Assembly (NCBI GenBank): GCA_023426865.1
Contig: JAEZBT010000302.1
Span: forward strand, 1 to 10,204
Length of the DNA stretch: 10,204 bases
From: Actinomycetes bacterium
Lineage (GTDB): Bacteria; Actinomycetota; Actinomycetes; Actinomycetales; Cellulomonadaceae
Direction of reading: 5' to 3'
Positions 5,791-10,204 of this stretch are shown in pieces. Both the position numbers and the translations under genes were made by a program. Every line of letters starts with the position of its first letter. Within the stretch, counting starts at the first letter, position 1. A model generated the notes under the pieces. That model saw nothing but the letters and a program-made list of their open reading frames with translations, ran no database searches and was not told the origin of the DNA.

Positions 5791-6195
5791 ATGGACGACG
5801 TCAATGCTGAGGTGATCGACGAGTTCCGGGCCAGCGGTGGCTCCGTCGGCGGCGCGCTCGCCGGGGTTCCACTGCTCCTCCTCGCCCATCGTGGGGCCCG
5901 CTCAGGGGTTTCCCGGACGACTCCGCTCGGATACTACGAGGATGGCGAACGTCTGATTCTGTTCGCCTCGAACCAGGGCGCGGCACGCGCTCCTGACTGG
6001 TACCACAACATCGTGGCGGACCCGAGGGTGACGATCGAGCTCGGCGAGGAAACGTTCGAAGCCGAGGCGAGCGAGCTGGTGGGTCCAGACCGAGAGGCGA
6101 CGTGGGAGCGGGCCGTCGCCGTTCGACCATTCCTGGCGGAGCACCAGGAGAAGGCCGGGCGCCAGATCCCCCTCATCGCTGTGCGACGCGTGTGA
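5791..6195 (+). CDS. Nitroreductase / deazaflavin (F420)-dependent DDN-family oxidoreductase
   Basis: The 134-residue protein matches the Ddn family of split-beta-barrel F420H2-dependent quinone reductases. Family segments are VIDEFRASGGSVGGALAGVP (8-27), LLLLAHRGARSGVSRTTPLGY (28-48), LILFASNQGAARAPDWYHNI (55-74; P-x-W-Y-x-N signature), ADPRVTIELGEETFEAEA (76-93) and the closing R-Q-I-P-L-I (124-129). It implies that the host makes cofactor F420. The ATG at 5791 was preferred because a purine-rich GGAGAGGGAG precedes it; an in-frame ATG at 5767, overlapping the ABM stop by one base, would add eight residues (MATWRGRP). It is the last gene of the operon, with a strong hairpin 21 nt after its stop. 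Known relatives reduce quinones or nitroimidazoles; the substrate here is unassigned. Confidence 0.9.
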   Translation: MDDVNAEVIDEFRASGGSVGGALAGVPLLLLAHRGARSGVSRTTPLGYYEDGERLILFASNQGAARAPDWYHNIVADPRVTIELGEETFEAEASELVGPDREATWERAVAVRPFLAEHQEKAGRQIPLIAVRRV

Positions 6196-6216
6196 CGGAC
6201 GAGTGACGTACTAGGT

Positions 6217-6253
6217 CAGAGGCCCTCCCGAGCGAAGACCGGGAGGGCCTCTG
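6217..6253. terminator. Strong hairpin between convergent genes, bidirectional terminator
   Basis: A perfect 14-bp stem (6217-6230 with 6240-6253, CAGAGGCCCTCCCG and its complement) closes a 9-nt loop. It lies just after the reductase operon and about 84 bp beyond the stop of the convergent esterase gene at 6337. There is no T-run, as often seen in high-GC actinobacteria. It likely stops transcription from both sides. Confidence 0.85.
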
Positions 6254-6336
6254 GGGCGGACGATGCGCCATCTTGCACGCGACGTCCGTGATCCGGCGGC
6301 TCCGCATCGCTCGCGGCGCGGTGGCCTGCGGCGGCG

Positions 6337-7167
6337 CTACGCCGTGGTGGCGTGGGCGTACTGCAGGGCCTCGCCGAGGAACCGGATCGCCTCGCGGGTC
6401 CTCGTCTCGGCAGCGGGACCGAGGTGCCCGGCACCCTCGACGAGACGGAACGTGTGCGGGACCGCAAGCCCCGTGAGGATGCCGTGCAGGTGCTCCGCGC
6501 CCTCGTGGAGCAGGTACTCGTCGGCAGCGCCGCAGTCGAGGAGCAGAGGGGTCCGTGCTGCCCGGAGCGCTGCCGCGTTCGACCGGGCGCGCGCGTGCAC
6601 GCTGTTGGCCGCGTACGACGCGGCATCACCGGTCCCGCCACCCATCGCGGCGTGGAGCTGCCCCAGGATGGAGGGGATGCTGCGGTCAGGGACCTCCTCC
6701 GGCGCCTCGCCGGGAAACACGGCAGGCGAGAGCGCAGCGACGACGGCGAACCGGTGGGGTGCCGCGAAGGCGATCTTCAGGACCGCGTACCCGCCCATCG
6801 AGGCGCCGATCAGTCCCGTGGCGGAGAACGGGCCGTACTGCGCAGCGAGGTGCTCCGGCAGCTCCCGGGCGGTGAAGGTCTCCCACGCCGGGCCGCCGGG
6901 CCAGTCGATGTAGAAGCCGCCCGTGGTCGGCACGCTCGGGCAGGCGACCACGGCGCGGGGCAGGGCGCCCTCGGCCCACAGCTCGTCGTACATCGGACGT
7001 GCGAGCTCGAGGGAGGTCGAGGACGACAGTGCTCCGTGCAGGTGCAGGACGAGGGGGAGGGTCTCGCCGGGCGTCCAGTCGGCCGGGCGCAGGACCCGGT
7101 ACTCGACGCGTTGCTCGACCGTGCTGGCATCGAGGTGACTGACGGACATGACGGAGGTGGGGGCCAT
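6337..7167 (-). CDS. Alpha/beta hydrolase, esterase family (paralogue of the 3310-4128 gene)
   Basis: A 276-residue hydrolase with a complete triad: S123 in the G-A-S-M-G-G elbow, D216 in CGAADEYLL and H248 in EGAGH. The oxyanion-side segment is LPLVLHLHGALSSS (37-50), followed by GGFYIDWPGGPAW (83-95). It parallels the other esterase segment by segment, including AFP..AVFPG, EHLHG and FLGEAL stretches, so the two are duplicates that diverged substantially. The ATG at 7167 has AAGGAAG 7 nt upstream; the internal Met7 has no SD. No signal peptide is visible. It lies 128 bp after the MMPL stop on the same strand; co-transcription is possible but an intervening weak hairpin argues against it. 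Substrate unknown; an esterase D/S-formylglutathione hydrolase-like activity is the nearest family analogy, not an assignment. Confidence 0.88.
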   Translation of the reverse strand: MAPTSVMSVSHLDASTVEQRVEYRVLRPADWTPGETLPLVLHLHGALSSSTSLELARPMYDELWAEGALPRAVVACPSVPTTGGFYIDWPGGPAWETFTARELPEHLAAQYGPFSATGLIGASMGGYAVLKIAFAAPHRFAVVAALSPAVFPGEAPEEVPDRSIPSILGQLHAAMGGGTGDAASYAANSVHARARSNAAALRAARTPLLLDCGAADEYLLHEGAEHLHGILTGLAVPHTFRLVEGAGHLGPAAETRTREAIRFLGEALQYAHATTA

Positions 7168-7216
7168 CGTGACGCTTCCTTCGACTCGGGTGGTGCGGGG
7201 TTGATGGTGGGGTGGG

Positions 7217-7260
7217 TGCGCCCGGCTGCCGTGTGCCGCCCTGCAGGCCGGGCTTGCGCA
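7217..7260 (-). terminator. Weak candidate hairpin after the MMPL gene
   Basis: GCCCGGC (7220-7226) pairs with GCCGGGC (7247-7253) around a 20-nt loop, and TGCGC/GCGCA at the ends can add outer pairs across a bulge. It lies 36 nt or more beyond the MMPL stop on the minus strand. The loop is long and there is no T-run, so it is only a possible terminator. Confidence 0.25.
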
Positions 7261-7295
7261 CGGTGCGTGGTCGCCCCGGCGCTACGCGGCGGCGT

Positions 7296-9419
7296 TCACG
7301 CCTGCGCGGCCAACACGGGGCGACCCGTCCTCGGCGACTCGAGTGCCGGGTCTTCCAGGTGGACGGGGGGGAGCACGCGGTCCAGCCACGGCGGGAGCCA
7401 CCACGCCCGGTCGCCGAGGAGGTGCATCACTGCCGGCACGACGAGGCAGCGGACGACGACGGCGTCGAGCAGGACGGCGACGGCGAGCCCGAGCCCCATC
7501 TGCCCGAGCATCCGGGTGGGGCTGAGCAGGAACGAGCCGAAGACCACCACCATGATCGCCGCCGCGGCGGTGATGACGGCCCCGGTCCCCGCGAGGCCCT
7601 CGCGCACGGCCGTTCGGGCGTCACCGCCGCGCCGCCACTCCTCGTGCATCCGGGAGACGAGGAAGACCTCGTAGTCCATCGACAGGCCGAACACCACCGC
7701 GAACACGATCACGGGGAGGAATGCCTCGATCGGTCCGGGTGACTGGCCGAGGGTGCCGTTGCCGTAGACGAGCTGCATGGCTCCCAGTGCGGCCCCGATG
7801 GAGAGCAGGTTCGCGATCGCCGCCTTGAGCGGCACGAGGACCGAGCGGAACACCGCCATGAGGAGCAGCGCGGAGATCCCGACCACGACGAGGACGAACC
7901 ACGGCATGCGGTCGCGGACGCCCTCGGCGAAGTCGATCGCCGCTGCGGTCGCGCCACCCACCGAGAACTGTCCCTCCGTGGCGGGGGGCAGGACGTCGTC
8001 CCGGAGGCGGTGGACGAGATCGATGGTGGCGCGGTCCGACGGCCCGGTCTCCGGGACCACCACCAGGGTGGACGCGCCGTCGGCGGGCAGTGGGCCGACG
8101 ACGTCCGCGACGCCCGGGGTCTGCCGGACGGCCTCCGTCACCCGAGCCACCTCGTCGGCGGGGGCCTCGGCGAGCACCACGAGCGGGCCGTTGACCCCGT
8201 CGCCGAAGCCGGCGGCGAGGAGGTCGTACGCCTCGCGGGTCGTCGAGCCGGCCGGGTCGGTGCCGGCGTCGGCGAAGCCGAGGCGGATCGAGAGCGCGGG
8301 CGCGGCGAGCACGAGCAGGACGAGCACGCCACCGACGAGGGCAGGCCAGGGGTGCCGGGCGACCCTGTCGGAGAGGACGCGCCACGACGCGCCTTCGGCC
8401 CGGCCCCGTCGCCGCGCGCGCCCGGCGCGTCGGCGGACCGAACGCTCGATGCGCCCGCCCAGGAGTGTGAGCAGGGCCGGGAGGAGCGTCGCCGAGGCCA
8501 GGAGCGTCATCAGCACGGTGACGGCGACGGCGACGGCGAGCCCGCGCAAGGAACCCAGGCCCAGGACGACGAGCCCGAGAAGAGCGACGACGACGGTGAC
8601 GCCGGCGAAGAGGACCGAGCGCCCGGCGGTGCGCTGGGCGACGACCGCCGCCTCGGCGCGGGGTCGGCCGGCCAGCAGCTCGCCGCGGTAGCGGGTGAAG
8701 ATGAGGAGGGCGTAGTCGATCCCCACGCCGAGGCCGACGAGCATCATCATCGGCGCGGCGTAGGACGGCACGGACGTCACGTGCGAGACGAGGGCGGCCG
8801 CCGCGATGCTCGCCCCGACGGCCAGGACCGCGCTCAGCACGGGCAGGGCCGCCGCGACGAGGCTGCCGAAGAGGAACACAAGGATCACCAGCGCGGCCAG
8901 GATGCCGACGCCCTCGGCGGCCCCTCCCGTCTCCTGTGCACCGCGCACGGACGCGCCGCCGACCTCGACCTGCAGGTCGTGCGTGGCGTGGGACTCGGCC
9001 ACCTCGATGATCCGTCGCACGTCGGCGGCGTCCGTCGTCAGGGGCTCGGTGTCGAGGGTCACGGTCGCGTACCCGATGCGGCCGTCGGTGCTGATCGAGT
9101 GCCCGTCGGTCGTCGGGGCCTCGACCGAGGCGACGCCCGGGAGCGTGGCGATCTCGTCGACCGCGGCGCGCAACGAACGCGCCACGGGTTCCTCCGTGAG
9201 GCCGGCCGCTGCGTAGAAGACGACCTGGACGCTGTCGAGACCTTGGTCGCCCGACTGCTGGAGCCGGTCGGCGACACGTTGGGACTGCGTCCCGGGCAGC
9301 GTGTGGTCGTCGAAGTAGGCGGAGCCGGCTGCGGCGGCAGCGGCGTTCAGGCCGACCACCGCGAGCACCCAGAGGCCGATGGCCCACCAGGGTCGTCGCA
9401 TCGCCCACGTCGTCCTCAT
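7296..9419 (-). CDS. MMPL-family (RND superfamily) membrane transporter
   Basis: The 707-residue inner-membrane protein has the RND layout of two repeats. TM1 is about 11-31, extracytoplasmic domain 1 about 32-165, TM2-6 about 169-320, a basic cytoplasmic linker (323-345, many Arg), TM7 about 357-377, domain 2 about 380-505, TM8-12 about 506-662, and a short cytoplasmic tail. The proton-relay Asp-Tyr pairs are intact: D235-Y236 in GVGIDYALLIFTRYR (TM4) and D582-Y583 in FGLSMDYEVFLVSR (TM10). Length is as for compact actinobacterial MMPL proteins, shorter than mycobacterial MmpL3. The ATG at 9419 was chosen because GGAGG precedes it by 5 nt and TM1 follows directly; the frame extends to 9599 but with non-homologous Arg/Pro-rich sequence. 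Such pumps export lipids or drugs with the proton gradient; cargo unknown. No local regulator adjoins it. Confidence 0.95.
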   Translation of the reverse strand: MRTTWAMRRPWWAIGLWVLAVVGLNAAAAAAGSAYFDDHTLPGTQSQRVADRLQQSGDQGLDSVQVVFYAAAGLTEEPVARSLRAAVDEIATLPGVASVEAPTTDGHSISTDGRIGYATVTLDTEPLTTDAADVRRIIEVAESHATHDLQVEVGGASVRGAQETGGAAEGVGILAALVILVFLFGSLVAAALPVLSAVLAVGASIAAAALVSHVTSVPSYAAPMMMLVGLGVGIDYALLIFTRYRGELLAGRPRAEAAVVAQRTAGRSVLFAGVTVVVALLGLVVLGLGSLRGLAVAVAVTVLMTLLASATLLPALLTLLGGRIERSVRRRAGRARRRGRAEGASWRVLSDRVARHPWPALVGGVLVLLVLAAPALSIRLGFADAGTDPAGSTTREAYDLLAAGFGDGVNGPLVVLAEAPADEVARVTEAVRQTPGVADVVGPLPADGASTLVVVPETGPSDRATIDLVHRLRDDVLPPATEGQFSVGGATAAAIDFAEGVRDRMPWFVLVVVGISALLLMAVFRSVLVPLKAAIANLLSIGAALGAMQLVYGNGTLGQSPGPIEAFLPVIVFAVVFGLSMDYEVFLVSRMHEEWRRGGDARTAVREGLAGTGAVITAAAAIMVVVFGSFLLSPTRMLGQMGLGLAVAVLLDAVVVRCLVVPAVMHLLGDRAWWLPPWLDRVLPPVHLEDPALESPRTGRPVLAAQA

Positions 9420-9522
9420 CTTTGCCTCCAGTGATCGTCGTCGCGGCCGGGCGGCCCAGCCGTCGCCCGGACGGTACGGACGAGGGCGGGCCCGGCCCAT
9501 CCGTCCACGAGCGGCGTCTGGG

Positions 9523-9552
9523 GCCGGTCGCGTACGTCGGGGTGCGACCGGC
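9523..9552 (-). terminator. Nine-bp inverted repeat after the multicopper oxidase gene
   Basis: GCCGGTCGC (9523-9531) and GCGACCGGC (9544-9552) are perfect complements around a 12-nt loop. The hairpin sits about 50 nt past the oxidase stop and about 100 nt upstream of the MMPL start, in the 182-bp gap between them. Termination of the oxidase transcript is the simplest reading. With no T-run, an operator for the MMPL gene is an alternative. Confidence 0.5.
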
Positions 9553-9601
9553 GTTGTCGCCCGGAGGCGTACCGGGTCGCGCGTCGTCGGATGCGCCACG
9601 C

Positions 9602-10204
9602 TCAGTGGCCGGCGGTGTGGGACCGGGCGCGCTCGTCGTCGTCGGTCACGACGAACTGCGCCATGAGCCCCTGGTCCTCGTGCAGGAGTAGGTGGCAGTG
9701 GACCATGTACGGGGCGTCGGGGTCCGCGTAGTCCTCGAACCTCATCAGCAGGCGGTAGGTGCGTCGTGGTTCGAGGTAGACGGTGTCCTTGCGACCGGTG
9801 AGCTCCGGCGTCGGGGGCTCGCCATCCACGTCGAGTACCCGGAACTGCACGTCATGGACGTGCCAGTTGTGCGGGAACAGGTCGAGGTTCGTGACTTCCC
9901 AGATCTCCGTGTCGCCCACCCGGACGGTCTCGTCGATGCGGTCCATGTCCATGGTCTGGCCGTTGATGCTGCGGCCCTGGACCTCGAACGTCCGCGTGAC
10001 CGTCGCGTCGTCGGGGTCGACCGCGTCGCCCCGGCCCACCGCCTGGCGCTGAGGCACCGCCGCGGACCCGCGCAGCGAGGCGCCGGCCGCGAGGCGCAGC
10101 ACCGGGAAGGCGTCGTTGCCGCCGAAGGCGAACGGGGCGGCGACGTCCCCGAGGTCGGGCGGCCGGGACACGAGCATGGTCTCCGAGCCCGCCGCCATGG
10201 CGAC
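9602..10204 (-). CDS. Multicopper oxidase, CueO/bilirubin oxidase-like, partial (N-terminus beyond right edge)
   Basis: The frame is open to the window edge, giving the last 200 residues of an enzyme that is normally about 450-550 long. It is the third cupredoxin domain, holding the type 1 copper and part of the trinuclear centre. Counting the Met codon at 10198 as residue 1, ligands are H110, H113 and H115 (HNWHVHDVQFRVL) and H167-C168-H169, H173 and M179 (MVHCHLLLHEDQGLM). These match CueO HPFHIHGTQFRIL and HCHLLEHEDTGMM closely, so the visible copper sites are intact, with Asn in place of the usual Pro after the first His. The preceding QGRSINGQTMDMDRIDETV segment (74-92) also resembles CueO. 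Known roles are copper(I) or phenol oxidation in the cell envelope; signal peptide and domains 1-2 are outside the window. Confidence 0.93.
   Translation of the reverse strand, partial: VAMAAGSETMLVSRPPDLGDVAAPFAFGGNDAFPVLRLAAGASLRGSAAVPQRQAVGRGDAVDPDDATVTRTFEVQGRSINGQTMDMDRIDETVRVGDTEIWEVTNLDLFPHNWHVHDVQFRVLDVDGEPPTPELTGRKDTVYLEPRRTYRLLMRFEDYADPDAPYMVHCHLLLHEDQGLMAQFVVTDDDERARSHTAGH

Noticed and set aside
7621..9408. 595-codon minus-strand frame within the MMPL gene in another register, and a 474-codon frame on the plus strand at 8010-9434
   Set aside because: The MMPL frame has 12 TM segments and the Asp-Tyr signatures; the others are Arg- or Gly/Asp-rich shadows with no family match.
9420..9599. 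60-residue N-terminal extension of the MMPL protein
   Set aside because: It is Arg/Pro-rich and lacks homology; GGAGG placed 5 nt before the ATG at 9419 and TM1 just after it fix the start there.
1..10204. Mobile elements, CRISPR arrays, tRNA or rRNA genes
   Set aside because: No transposase or integrase motifs, no regularly spaced repeats and no tRNA-like or rRNA sequence were seen on either strand.

Overview
The window is a compact high-GC stretch whose gene content points to an actinobacterium: a SigE-like ECF sigma factor, a deazaflavin (F420)-type DDN-family reductase, a 12-TM MMPL transporter, frequent GTG starts and apparently leaderless promoters. Genus cannot be fixed from this sequence. 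Essentially all of it is coding. No tRNA, rRNA, transposase, integrase or CRISPR repeat was seen.

Layout, left to right. (1) 1-358 (-): N-terminal part of an ECF sigma factor, running off the left edge, with a plausible ECF-type promoter in front of it. (2) 606-1640 (-): aldo/keto reductase, divergent from an HxlR-family regulator at 1705-2067 (+). Only 64 bp separate them, and an imperfect inverted repeat lies there. (3) 2137-2853 (+): a MerB-like organomercurial lyase with all three expected catalytic residues but no merA or merR nearby. (4) 4770-2846 (-): TetR-family regulator, esterase-type alpha/beta hydrolase and SnoaL/NTF2-like protein, probably one transcript; the last two overlap by GTGA. 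(5) 4860-6195 (+), divergent from the TetR gene: a tightly packed operon of RibD/DHFR-like reductase, antibiotic-biosynthesis-monooxygenase (ABM/YgiN-like) protein and DDN-like F420 reductase, ending at a strong hairpin. (6) 7167-6337 (-): a second esterase, clearly a paralogue of the one in block 4. (7) 9419-7296 (-): MMPL family exporter. (8) 10204-9602 (-): C-terminal 200 residues of a CueO-like multicopper oxidase, running off the right edge.

The most informative element is the 89-bp AT-richer gap between the TetR gene and the reductase operon. It carries two copies of TTCTTG-N10-CAAGAA, placed on the -35 region of both divergent promoters and on the predicted start of the rightward transcript. 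This is strong sequence evidence that the TetR protein represses both itself and the operon. Its single cysteine, C105, sits in an R-G-C-M-L context that lines up with the redox-sensing C106 of E. coli NemR. The operon encodes enzyme types often linked to quinone or reactive-carbonyl handling.

A unifying but inferential reading is a cluster for electrophile, quinone, aldehyde and metal stress: aldo/keto reductase with HxlR, TetR with three redox enzymes, two esterases, MerB, MMPL exporter and multicopper oxidase. No single family here is new. The combination and its twin-operator switch are what deserve attention.
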